A stretch of 64,000 nucleotides of DNA from Hyphomicrobiales bacterium (GTDB lineage: Bacteria; Pseudomonadota; Alphaproteobacteria; Rhizobiales; Xanthobacteraceae), in NCBI GenBank assembly GCA_009377755.1, contig WHTM01000023.1:5977-69976 (forward strand). The letters run 5' to 3'. The notes beneath the pieces are model-generated. The model had not been told where the DNA came from. It searched no databases and saw only the letters and a list, made by a program, of their open reading frames with translations. The position numbers and the translations under genes were made by a program. Positions 49,916 through 57,883 of the stretch are shown piece by piece; positions within the stretch are counted from its first letter, which is position 1, and each line of letters begins with the position of its first letter.

Positions 49916-52149
49916 AGGCGCGCCGTCCGCATCGCGAGCCACTGCCTGCCGAGTACGGCGACCCCGACCGCAACACCGGCCACGGCCATATGCTCGATGT
50001 TGCGGCCGATGATCGGCTCGACGAAGGCTTCGACAATGCTCGGGAATATCAGCAACAGGCCCGACAGCAACAACAGCCAGCGCTCCAGCGACGTGGTCTT
50101 GCGCAACGCCCAGCCCTGTGCAGCGGCGCCGAGAGCGATCATGCCGAGCGCGGCCTTTATGACGACCGCGACGATGTCGATCCACGAACCGTCCTTCGGC
50201 ATGGTCAGCAAGAGCCCGACGCCCTGCGGGTCGAGCACGAACACGAACGGCAACAGAAATGCCGGCATGGTGTACTTCCACGCCTGTAGCGTGGTCTTGT
50301 AGGGATCGCCGCCGGTGATCGCCGCGGCAGCGAACGGCGACAGCGCCGTCGGCGGTGAGACCTCGGACAGCACCGCGTAATAGAAGATGAACATGTGGGC
50401 GGCAAAGTCCGGCACGCCGAGCTTGATCAGCGCCGGCGCGGCGATGACCGCGCACATGATGTAGGACGCCGTCACCGGCACGGCGAGGCCGACGATCCAG
50501 ACGATGGCGCCTGTGAAGATGGTGGTCAGCAGCAGGCTGCCCTGCGCATAGCCGATGATGATGTCGGCAAAGCGCTGGGCGAGGCCGGTGAGCGTGACGA
50601 CGCCGACGATGATCCCGGCGGTGGCGCAAGTGGCGGCGACATTGAGAACGCCGGTGGTGCCGTCGCGCATCGCATGCACGAAGCGCGCGGTGGTCGGCGC
50701 AAGTCGCGGCGCAAACAGGCCGGTCAGCGCCGCCGCGAGCAGCGACACGAACACCAATGGCGTGATCAGCGGTGTGAGCGACGCGGAGCCGGGAACCCTG
50801 AGCAGGTCGAGAACCACGATCACCAGGCACGCCGTCAGTGCCAGCGCCGCCCACCAGGGCACGATGGCGGAATCCGAGCGAAGCCTGCTCGCCGCGATTG
50901 CCAATATCGTCGCCCAGAAGACCGCCAGCACCGGCGAGAAGCCGAGCAGCATGAAGGCGATGATTGAGATGAGCGAGCCGAAGTGGAACCAGTAGCTCTT
51001 GGTCAGCCGCCACACCTCACCCTTGGCCACCAAGAGCTCGCCTGAACCGCCGAGCTTGCGCGCGTCCATCTCCACCATGACGAGAATGGCGAGATAGTAA
51101 AGGACCGTTGGAATCGCCGCCATCAGGATCACGTCGAAGTACGATATCTTGAGGAACTCGGCGATCAGGAAGGCGGCGGCGCCGAGCACCGGCGGCGAGA
51201 TGATGGCGCCGATGCCACCGGCGGACAAAAGGCCGCCGGCGGCATTCTTCTCGTAACCGGCTTTCTCCAGCAGCGGATAGGCGACCGTGCCGATCGTCAC
51301 CGTCGTCGCGACGCCGGAGCCGGACGGGCCGCCGAGCAGGAACGACGACAACACCACGGCGCGGCCCGCAGCATTGCGCTTGCCGCCCATTGCGGCGAAT
51401 GAGAAGTCGATGAAGAAGCGGCCCGCCCCCGAATGGTGCAGGACCGCGCCGAAGATCGTGAACAGGATGATCAGGCTCGACGCCACATCGACCGTGGTGC
51501 CGAAGATGCCTTCCAGCGTCATGTAGAGGTGGGCGACCAGGTCTTCCAGCGCGTAGCCGCGGTGCGTCCACGGCGCTGGAAGATGGTTGCCGAAGATTGC
51601 GTAGAGCAGAAAGGCGACCGCCACGGTCGGCATGATGAAGCCGGTGGCGCGCCGCGTTCCCTCCAGCAGCAGCACGATGAAGGCGACACCGACGAGATAG
51701 TCGGTCGTCTCCGGCATCGTCGCGCGGTCGCCGAAGTAGGCGCCTTGCGAGAGCACGTAGAGGATGGTGCCGACGCTCGCCGCGGCGAGCAGATAGTCCC
51801 ACCAGCGGATGCGGTCACGGAACCGATGCGCCATCGGGAACAGGAGGAAGCAGAGCAGCAGCACCATGCCGACGTGCGCCGGACGCAGCACGTGCGCCGG
51901 CACGATCTCGTAGGCGGCGTAGAGGTGGAAGAACGAGACGCAGACCGCGATCGTCGTGATCATCGTGCCGATGCGGCCGCCGAGGCGATTGAATGCGCCT
52001 TCCTCCTCTTCGATGTACCGCTCGATCTTCTCGCGGGCGTCCAGCGACAGCGCGCCCGCGGCACGCGCCGACGCCAGTTCGGCCATCGAAGGGCTAGGTT
52101 CCACGGAAGGCTCCCCTGCGGGCGTTTCCGTCATTGCCGGGCTTGCCAT
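49882..52149 (-). CDS. TRAP transporter fused 4TM/12TM permease, TAXI type
   Basis: A 755-residue membrane protein. A cytoplasmic N-terminus with an acidic helix (LDAREKIERYIEEEEGAF) leads to the small-subunit-like helices, then the large DctM-like part: FLLGGPSGSGVATTVTIGTVAYPLLEKAGY, GGIGAIISPPVLGAAAF, AVPVTASYIMCAVIAAPAL, VLSEVSPPTALSPFAAAAITGG. These mark the TAXI-TRAP fused permease family. With the binding protein encoded next to it, it would take up an organic acid, perhaps the aromatic acid used by the adjacent monooxygenase. The start codon could also be the ATG six codons later. Confidence 0.92.
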   Translation of the reverse strand: MASPAMTETPAGEPSVEPSPSMAELASARAAGALSLDAREKIERYIEEEEGAFNRLGGRIGTMITTIAVCVSFFHLYAAYEIVPAHVLRPAHVGMVLLLCFLLFPMAHRFRDRIRWWDYLLAAASVGTILYVLSQGAYFGDRATMPETTDYLVGVAFIVLLLEGTRRATGFIMPTVAVAFLLYAIFGNHLPAPWTHRGYALEDLVAHLYMTLEGIFGTTVDVASSLIILFTIFGAVLHHSGAGRFFIDFSFAAMGGKRNAAGRAVVLSSFLLGGPSGSGVATTVTIGTVAYPLLEKAGYEKNAAGGLLSAGGIGAIISPPVLGAAAFLIAEFLKISYFDVILMAAIPTVLYYLAILVMVEMDARKLGGSGELLVAKGEVWRLTKSYWFHFGSLISIIAFMLLGFSPVLAVFWATILAIAASRLRSDSAIVPWWAALALTACLVIVVLDLLRVPGSASLTPLITPLVFVSLLAAALTGLFAPRLAPTTARFVHAMRDGTTGVLNVAATCATAGIIVGVVTLTGLAQRFADIIIGYAQGSLLLTTIFTGAIVWIVGLAVPVTASYIMCAVIAAPALIKLGVPDFAAHMFIFYYAVLSEVSPPTALSPFAAAAITGGDPYKTTLQAWKYTMPAFLLPFVFVLDPQGVGLLLTMPKDGSWIDIVAVVIKAALGMIALGAAAQGWALRKTTSLERWLLLLSGLLLIFPSIVEAFVEPIIGRNIEHMAVAGVAVGVAVLGRQWLAMRTARLQDAHGSDTPS

Positions 52150-52296
52150 CGCAGGTAGGGTCTACCCGACTTGCGACATTTCATAACCTCGGAACTCGGG
52201 CGAGCCCGGGTTCCGATGCAATCCATCCGTTCGAAAAAAGATGGACCTCCCGGTCAAGCCCGGAGGTGACGCGCGCGCTGATGAGCGGCAAGGCCG

Positions 52297-53265
52297 CTAT
52301 TCGACCTTGATGCCCTTCTCCTTGAAGTATTTCAGCGCACCCGGATGCCACGGAATCCCGGCGCGGCTCGAGGTCTGCCATTCCGGCTTGACGTTGAGCG
52401 CTTCCTTGTGAACGAGGGCGAGGTCCGCCCGCTTCTCCAGCATCACCTTGGTGAGATTGTAGGCGAGGTCATCGGGCATATTGGCGTTCACCGCCATGAT
52501 GTTCCAGACGGTGTTGTTCTTTGCATCCTTCTCCATGCCCTTGTAGGTGGTGGCTGGGATCGTAGCCTCGGCATAGAGCGGGCCGTACTTGGCGTTCATC
52601 TTCGAGGTGAAGTGTGCAATGTCGATAATCTTGATCTCGGTGTTCGGCGTCGAGGCGAGGTCCGTTACCGCAGCCGTTGGCAACCCGCCGACCCAGAAGA
52701 ACGCCGAAATTTTCTTGTCCTTGAGAGCATTCACGCTCTCAGCGACGCCAAGGCGCTCTTTCGTGATGTCCTTCGTGTCGCTGAGATCGGCCGCTTCGAG
52801 AACGCGGACGGCATAGACCTCGGTCGCGCTGCCGGGCGAGCCGGTCGAGACGCGTTTGCCCTTCATGTCCTCGATCGTGCTGATGCCGGTGCCTTCGACC
52901 GTTACCGCGTGCATGTGGTTGGGATACATCACCGCCAGCGCTCTGACTGGCAGCTTCGAGGGAAACTTGCCCTTGCCGTTGATGGCATCCCAGGCGGCAT
53001 CAACCTGGCTGAAGCAGAGATCGGCCTTGCCGGACGCGATGAGCTGGAGGTTCGCCACTGAGCCGCCGGTGACTTGGGCGGTTGCCGTGACCCCGGGAAT
53101 CTCCTTGCCGAGAATATTGCCGAAGCCACCGCCAAGCGGATAGTAGACGCCGCCGGTCCCGCCGGTCGCGATCGACAGGATTGTCTTCTGCTGCGCCAGC
53201 GCGCCGCCGGCAAGCGTGCCGGTCGCCAGCACGACGCATCCCGCAAGCCAAATCTTTCTCAGCAT
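52297..53265 (-). CDS. TAXI-family TRAP transporter solute-binding protein
   Basis: A 322-residue periplasmic binding protein with a signal peptide ending GGALAQQ. TAXI hallmarks are SIATGGTGGVYYPLGGGFGNIL, GSVANLQLIASGKADLCFSQ, GKRVSTGSPGSATEVYAVRVLEA and, near the end, HPGALKYFKEKGI. GGAGG before the ATG supports the start. It lies upstream of the permease gene, 147 nt apart, in the same direction. The ligand cannot be told from sequence. Confidence 0.94.
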   Translation of the reverse strand: MLRKIWLAGCVVLATGTLAGGALAQQKTILSIATGGTGGVYYPLGGGFGNILGKEIPGVTATAQVTGGSVANLQLIASGKADLCFSQVDAAWDAINGKGKFPSKLPVRALAVMYPNHMHAVTVEGTGISTIEDMKGKRVSTGSPGSATEVYAVRVLEAADLSDTKDITKERLGVAESVNALKDKKISAFFWVGGLPTAAVTDLASTPNTEIKIIDIAHFTSKMNAKYGPLYAEATIPATTYKGMEKDAKNNTVWNIMAVNANMPDDLAYNLTKVMLEKRADLALVHKEALNVKPEWQTSSRAGIPWHPGALKYFKEKGIKVE

Positions 53266-53579
53266 CGTCTTTTCCTCCCTGGTCACCCCTTGAGGGGCGT
53301 CAAACCCCATTGTCCGCGAGGTCAGGGTGTTAATCCAGCAACAAATTGACGCTGTCGCGCCTGTTCGCCCGACCCCTTACGGGATCCTGATTCTCGGCCG
53401 TGTGCCGGCTTCATCGCAGGTGATGCGGAAAGGCACTGCGCTATTCCGCCCGACGAACTCTCTGGCCGGCCGAACGTACGTCATCACCGAGTTGTGACTG
53501 ATTTTTTGCTTGTCGGCCAAAGTTGCAGAGCTCTCGACGGCTATCCTGTCATGAACACCTGGTTGGTAGGAGTATCCCT
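53266..53579. other. Divergent intergenic region
   Basis: This 314-bp gap separates the minus-strand binding protein gene from the plus-strand DUF302 gene, so it must hold both promoters. No gene and no strong operator were recognised. A T-rich patch (GACTGATTTTTTGCTTGTC, near 53497) lies about 75 bases before the DUF302 start. Confidence 0.4.
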
Positions 53580-54026
53580 ATGCGCCTTTTGAGCGTGACG
53601 ATGATGGCCCTCGCCCTGTCGCTACCGGCAATGGCTGCGGACGAGTTGACCATCAAGCCGAGCAAGTACCCGGTCAAAGAGACGCTCGACCGGCTAACGG
53701 CCGCACTCAAGGACAAGGGGATCGCGCCCGTTGCCCGGGTCGACCACGCAGCGGCAGCCAAGGCTGCCGGACTCGCGCTCAAGCCCACCGAGGTCCTGCT
53801 GTTCGGCAATCCCAAGCTCGGCACGCCGCTGATGCAGGCCAACCGCCACATTGCGATCGAGTTGCCGATGAAGGTGCTCGTCTGGGAGGACGATGCGGGT
53901 AAAGTGTGGCTCGGCTATACGGCGCCGGCGACGCTCAAGGCGCGCTACACGATCGAGGGCCGCGACGACGTCCTGAAAACCATGGCGGGCGCACTTGCGG
54001 CGTTCACGAGCGCGGCCGCGAACTGA
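53580..54026 (+). CDS. Exported DUF302-domain protein
   Basis: A 148-residue protein with a signal peptide ending AMAADE. The DUF302 fold is shown by SKYPVKETLDRLTAALKDKGIAPVARVDH, the middle block EVLLFGNPKLGTPLMQANRHIAIELPMKVLVWED and GKVWLGY. An AGGAG site precedes the ATG. DUF302 proteins are small periplasmic proteins with unknown function, sometimes linked to metal or stress response. It is the last intact gene of the murB-ddl insertion. Confidence 0.85.
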   Translation: MRLLSVTMMALALSLPAMAADELTIKPSKYPVKETLDRLTAALKDKGIAPVARVDHAAAAKAAGLALKPTEVLLFGNPKLGTPLMQANRHIAIELPMKVLVWEDDAGKVWLGYTAPATLKARYTIEGRDDVLKTMAGALAAFTSAAAN

Positions 54027-54038
54027 CCATCGCGCCGG

Positions 54039-54106
54039 CATCTGTTTCATCGATGCTCCCACCGCGGTCGTTTGGGACAGGCTCGCGCGGCTGGAGAACC
54101 TCCAAC
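54039..54106 (+). pseudogene. N-terminal fragment of an SRPBCC-family protein
   Basis: A short stretch reads CFIDAPTAVVWDRLARLENLQLWS, the pattern of the first strand and helix of polyketide-cyclase/START-type SRPBCC proteins (IDAPxxxVWxxLxDxxxxxxW). It ends in unrelated sequence after about 25 codons and has no start codon. It is debris just after the DUF302 gene. Confidence 0.5.
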
Positions 54107-54114
54107 TCTGGTCG

Positions 54115-54257
54115 CACCTCATTCGCCGTGCCTGCCCCACGCCCTCCGGCGACATGGCGTAGACCGCGCCCGTGCATCGCTCGTAGCCGTCCGGCTGGCC
54201 TTCAGCCCAGGTCAAGTATTTGTCCGTGGTGAGAGGCGCTCGCGACAAGGCGGTCAT
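54115..54257 (-). pseudogene. N-terminal fragment of a Uma2-family (DUF820) endonuclease
   Basis: From ATG at 54257 the minus strand reads MTALSRAPLTTDKYLTWAEG followed by QPDGYERCTGAVYAMSPE, the typical start of Uma2/DUF820 proteins (MTxDEFLxWAExQPxRYELxDGxVxAMSPE). Similarity stops after about 45 codons, then unrelated sequence follows. The catalytic PD-(D/E)xK core is missing, so it is a remnant. It abuts the SRPBCC remnant on the other strand. Confidence 0.7.
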
Positions 54258-54365
54258 GGCGCCACGGTCGGATCATGAAGGCGTGGCATGCGCGAGCGCG
54301 CGGGGCTATGTCCACTGACTCAAATCAGTGATTCGATCCCAACTGATTCGGAGAGACCCCAGCGC

Positions 54366-55283
54366 ATGCAGCACGTCGCGGTTTTGATGGGTGGATGGTC
54401 CGCGGAACGCGAGGTGTCGCTGCACTCAGGCCAAGCCAGCGCCGATGCCCTGGAACGCCAGGGCTATCGGGTGAGCCGGGTCGACGTCGGGCGCGACATC
54501 GCCTCCGTGCTCGACGGCCTCCGGCCGGACGTGGCGCTCAACATGCTGCATGGCCGGCCTGGTGAGGACGGCACAATCCAGGGTCTGCTGGAAATCCTGG
54601 GCATCCCCTACAGCCATTCCGGGGTGCTCGCCTCGTCGATGGCGATGCAGAAGGATGTCTCCAAGGTGTTGTTCCATGCCGCGGGGGTGCCGGTCGCCGA
54701 GGGTGTCGTGGCGACGCGGTTGGAGGCGGCCAAGGCGCACCTGCTGCCGCCGCCCTATGTTATCAAGCCGATCGCCGAGGGATCGAGCGTCGGCGTCTTC
54801 ATCGTCACCGAGGCGCATGCCCACCCGCCGCAGGAGCTCTACCGCGACGACTGGGCATTCGGCGACTGGGTGATCGTCGAGACCTACGTTGCAGGCAAGG
54901 AGATCACCTGCGCGGTGGTCAAGGATCAGCCGACCGACGTGATCGAGATTGTCCCGGCCGTCCGGTTCTACGACTATGAGGCCAAATACGCCCCCGGCGG
55001 CTCGAAACATCTGCTGCCCGCTCAAATTTTATCAAAAGTTTACCAAGAGGTCCGAAGACTGACGCTTGCGGCGCATCGCGCCCTCGGCTGCCGAGGCGTG
55101 AGCCGCGCCGACTTCCGTTATGACGATCGCATGGAGGGGACCAGCGGTCTGGTCTGCCTGGAAGTGAACACCCAGCCCGGCATGACCGAGACGTCGCTCG
55201 TGCCCGAGCTAGCCGCCCACGCGGGCATAACGTTCGATGAGCTGGTGAAATGGATGGTGGACGACGCCTCGCTCAATCGCTGA
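54366..55283 (+). CDS. ddl: D-alanine--D-alanine ligase
   Basis: A 305-residue ATP-grasp ligase. Motifs are VLMGGWSAEREVSLHSG, LHGRPGEDGTIQGLLEILGIPYSHSG, YVIKPIAEGSSVGVFIV (ATP-grasp lysine) and CLEVNTQPGMTETSLVPELA (metal ligands). It makes the D-Ala-D-Ala used by MurF. The start at 54366 (MQHVAVLMGG) follows a GGAGA. Its stop overlaps the ftsQ ATG (TGATG). Confidence 0.97.
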   Translation: MQHVAVLMGGWSAEREVSLHSGQASADALERQGYRVSRVDVGRDIASVLDGLRPDVALNMLHGRPGEDGTIQGLLEILGIPYSHSGVLASSMAMQKDVSKVLFHAAGVPVAEGVVATRLEAAKAHLLPPPYVIKPIAEGSSVGVFIVTEAHAHPPQELYRDDWAFGDWVIVETYVAGKEITCAVVKDQPTDVIEIVPAVRFYDYEAKYAPGGSKHLLPAQILSKVYQEVRRLTLAAHRALGCRGVSRADFRYDDRMEGTSGLVCLEVNTQPGMTETSLVPELAAHAGITFDELVKWMVDDASLNR

Positions 55284-56218
55284 TGCAGGCGAGGCGCAAA
55301 TACGCCGCAGCTTTGGGGTGGGCGAAGGCGCCGAGGGCGCCGCGCCCGCGCGGAGCATTGCGGTGGGCACGCTTCGCTTTGCCCACCCTACGAATCGCAC
55401 GGGCGTTGGCGCGCCGCCGTGGCGCCGGTGTCGTCGCTTCGGCGCTGCTGCTTGCAGGAAGCCTGGGCTACGGCGTGATCCGCGGCGGCCACATGCCAGC
55501 CGTCGCCGAGGCTCTCACCGATGCCCGCGACGCCGTGGCGAATACCGCCGGCTTCCGCATTGCTGCAGTCGCGCTTAGCGGCAATCAGCAGATTACGCGC
55601 GAGGAGATCCTGGCGACCGCGGGCATCACCGGCCGCAAGTCGCTGTTCTTCTTTGACGTCGACGTGGCGCGGGCGAAGCTCAAGACCAATCCCTGGATCG
55701 CCGACGCGACCGTGCTCAAGCTTTATCCCGACCGGCTGCAGATCGGGATTACCGAACGTCGGCCGTTCGCGCTGTGGCAGATCAACGGCAAGGTGTTGGT
55801 CGTCGCCGATGACGGGACCGTGCTGGAGCCCTATGTCGCCCGGCGCTTCACGCGGCTGCCGTTCATCGTCGGTCGTGGTGCGCAGACCCGTGCCAAGGCC
55901 TTCGTGGCGCAGCTCGACCGCTATCCTTCCATCCGGGAGCAGGTGCGCGCCTCGGTCCTGGTGGCGGAACGGCGCTGGAACCTGCGGCTCAAGAGCGGGA
56001 TCGATGTGCGGCTGCCGGAGGATGAGGTCGAGCGGGCCCTGGAGCGGCTGGTCAGGCTCGACAACGAAAAGAAGCTGTTGTCACGTGACATCGTCGCAAT
56101 CGATCTGCGTCTTGCGGACCGCGTGGCGGTACGGCTGTCCGAGGACGCCGCCAAGGCGCGCGAGGACGCCCTGAAGGCCGCCGAGAAGAAGGCCAAGCGC
56201 AAGGGAGGCGATGCATGA
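55283..56218 (+). CDS. ftsQ: Cell division protein FtsQ with repeat-derived N-terminal segment
   Basis: A 311-residue bitopic protein. After a basic cytoplasmic N-terminus there is one helix (GAGVVASALLLAGSLGYGVI), then the POTRA domain (FRIAAVALSGNQQITREEILATAGI...NPWIADATVLKLYPDRLQIGITERRPFALWQ) and the FtsQ domain. It recruits FtsL/FtsB. The ATG at 55283 overlaps the ddl stop. Codons about 11-37 (AALGWAKAPRAPRPRGALRW...) are encoded by a palindromic repeat with GGGTGGGC/GCCCACCC arms, so this part is probably not ancestral. Confidence 0.94.
   Translation: MQARRKYAAALGWAKAPRAPRPRGALRWARFALPTLRIARALARRRGAGVVASALLLAGSLGYGVIRGGHMPAVAEALTDARDAVANTAGFRIAAVALSGNQQITREEILATAGITGRKSLFFFDVDVARAKLKTNPWIADATVLKLYPDRLQIGITERRPFALWQINGKVLVVADDGTVLEPYVARRFTRLPFIVGRGAQTRAKAFVAQLDRYPSIREQVRASVLVAERRWNLRLKSGIDVRLPEDEVERALERLVRLDNEKKLLSRDIVAIDLRLADRVAVRLSEDAAKAREDALKAAEKKAKRKGGDA
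55315..55392. repeat. Palindromic repeat inside the ftsQ N-terminal coding region
   Basis: GGGTGGGC (55316-55323) and GCCCACCC (55381-55388) are perfect inverted arms. The right part, GTGGGCACGCTTCGCTTTGC, is a hairpin of its own (GGGC..GCCC, AAGCG). The sequence fits a common dispersed repeat and encodes 26 in-frame residues of the cytoplasmic tail. Confidence 0.75.
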
Positions 56219-56244
56219 GTCGCCGCGTACGCGGGCAGCAGATG

Positions 56245-57345
56245 CTATGATGCAGCGCTGCCGCTCGTGTCGCCCAGCCATTCGCGGAGCAGGGTGTCAT
56301 AGGCTCCGCTCTCCATGATTTTCAGGAGCGCCTCGTCGACGGGGCGGCGCAACGGCGAGCCGACCGGAAACGCGATGCCGTAGTTCTCTGGCCGGAACGG
56401 CTTGCCGGCAATGTGGACCCGCCCCTCCTTCAGGGCGTAGTGCTGGATCACCGGCGTGTCGTAGACCACGGCATCGACGGTGCCGTCGAGCAGGCTCGCG
56501 GCGCAGGCGGAAAAGTCGGCGTGCTCCACGATCCGCGCCCTGAACCCGGCAATATATTCGGCGCTCGTCGAACCCTTCACTACCGCCACGCGCTTGCCCG
56601 CCAGATCGTTCGGGCCGTTGATGTGCCCGTGCAACGTGCTCAGCGTGAGCGAGGTGGTCGCGAAGGCGGTGAAGTACGCGATGAACAGGATTCCGGCATA
56701 GAGCCAGATCATCGCGACGACGCGGGGGAACACGCGCCGCGGATAGCCCTGCGGCGCTCCGCCCATGGATTCGGCGCACCAGAACGTGGCGTCGAAAATG
56801 CCGGGAAAGTAGGGCTCGCGGATCGGCAGCCCCTCGTCGCGCCCGCGCGCGATCCACCAGAAGATATGCGCGGGAACCAGGATGACGAGCGCGAGAATGC
56901 CGAGCACCACCAGCATCGTACGCGAGAACATCATGCCGACCACGTCGACGTGCCGGTCGTCGGCGCGCACCATGATCGACAGGCCCGACCGGAACATGGG
57001 CTGGGAGAAGGCCATCACCGCCGCCCGTTCGGCGGTGATCGAGATGGCGGAAATCCCAACCGGGTTCTTGCCGGTGCGCACGGCCTCGAGCAGGGCGGGA
57101 AGGCTGTCGTAGGTTTGGAAACGGGTCTTCAGTCCGAGATCGGTGGCGATCGCGCGCCAGAGGTCGATGCTGAGGCCGGTCAATTGCCCATCCGCGCGCG
57201 CATTGACGAAGGGCGACACGACGCGCGTGGCAACGACGATTTCGCCACCAGTCGCCCGCTCGCCCGCCGGCTGTGCTGCGAGCGGCCCGTTGAACCAGGC
57301 CGCGGCCAGCAGGACGATAGCGAATGTGGTCAGAGCGCGCTGCAT
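56245..57345 (-). CDS. Ionotropic glutamate receptor-like channel with substrate-binding domain
   Basis: A 366-residue membrane protein. The layout is: signal peptide; first lobe of a family 3 solute-binding domain (GEIVVATRVVSPFVNARADGQLTGLSIDLWRAIA); helix (MLVVLGILALVILVPAHIFWW); a pore-like hairpin (YFPGIFDATFWCAESMGGAP); a helix (VVAMIWLYAGILFIAYFTAFATTSLTL); and the second binding lobe (NDLAGKRVAVVKGSTSAEYIAG...DAVVYDTPVIQHYAL). This is the order of bacterial GluR0-type ligand-gated channels. The potassium signature TVGYG is absent. It is antisense between ftsQ and ftsA. A GTG at 57363 is an alternative start. Confidence 0.82.
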   Translation of the reverse strand: MQRALTTFAIVLLAAAWFNGPLAAQPAGERATGGEIVVATRVVSPFVNARADGQLTGLSIDLWRAIATDLGLKTRFQTYDSLPALLEAVRTGKNPVGISAISITAERAAVMAFSQPMFRSGLSIMVRADDRHVDVVGMMFSRTMLVVLGILALVILVPAHIFWWIARGRDEGLPIREPYFPGIFDATFWCAESMGGAPQGYPRRVFPRVVAMIWLYAGILFIAYFTAFATTSLTLSTLHGHINGPNDLAGKRVAVVKGSTSAEYIAGFRARIVEHADFSACAASLLDGTVDAVVYDTPVIQHYALKEGRVHIAGKPFRPENYGIAFPVGSPLRRPVDEALLKIMESGAYDTLLREWLGDTSGSAAS

Positions 57346-57631
57346 GAATGCCGGGGATCGCACCTGGAGAATCGGTCAGGCGGGCGACGAGAACGGCGAA
57401 ACACTATTCGGAAATCGCCAGCAGCGGTAGGGGCCGCGCCGCCACTGCGAGCGCGGAGCGAAGCTGGGGCGAAATCGGCTTCACACGGAGAGGAGGCCGT
57501 GCAGCGGCACTCGGAATGCCGCTTCGGTCTACGCGGCGCATGAGCCCGCCTTTCGGGAGTTGGTCGGCGAGTACGAGCCCCGTCGGCGTAGGGCGAGGCA
57601 TGCCTCTCCCCCGACCAGCGCGACATCCCTC

Positions 57632-57712
57632 AATCTTTACTAAACATTTACCAAAATTACCGAAGACTGCCGTTTGCGGCGCATTGCGCGGCTCCGGAGG
57701 CGCGCGCCGCGC
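57632..57712 (+). pseudogene. Decayed duplicate of an internal ddl segment
   Basis: Between 57647 and 57690 the sequence matches ddl (55039-55082) without gaps at 36 of 44 positions, with shared blocks TTTACCAA, CCGAAGACTG and TTGCGGCGCAT. In the matching frame it reads IYQNYRRLPFAAHCA against VYQEVRRLTLAAHRA in Ddl. No start codon or continuing gene is present. It lies in the 538-bp gene-free gap (57346-57883) before ftsA; the rest of that gap shows no gene. Confidence 0.65.
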
Positions 57713-57813
57713 TCACTTTTGGTGCGATGGTTGCGTGGCGGGGCCGGCCGGCCGGTCCGAATTCGATGGGATGGGTTGAGCGTTGAGCGCGCTTGTCGGA
57801 ACGATCGGAGCTT

Positions 57814-57852
57814 CCTCACCCCGGCCCTCTCCCCTGCGGAGAGAGCGAGAGG
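57814..57852. repeat. Palindromic repeat directly upstream of ftsA
   Basis: CCTCACCCCGGCCCTCTCCC followed by CTGCGGAGAGAGCGAGAGG forms CTCTC/GAGAG arms. It ends 31 bases before the ftsA ATG and belongs to a widely dispersed proteobacterial repeat. It may affect the ftsA leader. Confidence 0.6.
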
Positions 57853-57883
57853 AGAATCTTGCGCCTGTGGCGGGAACGGGCGC

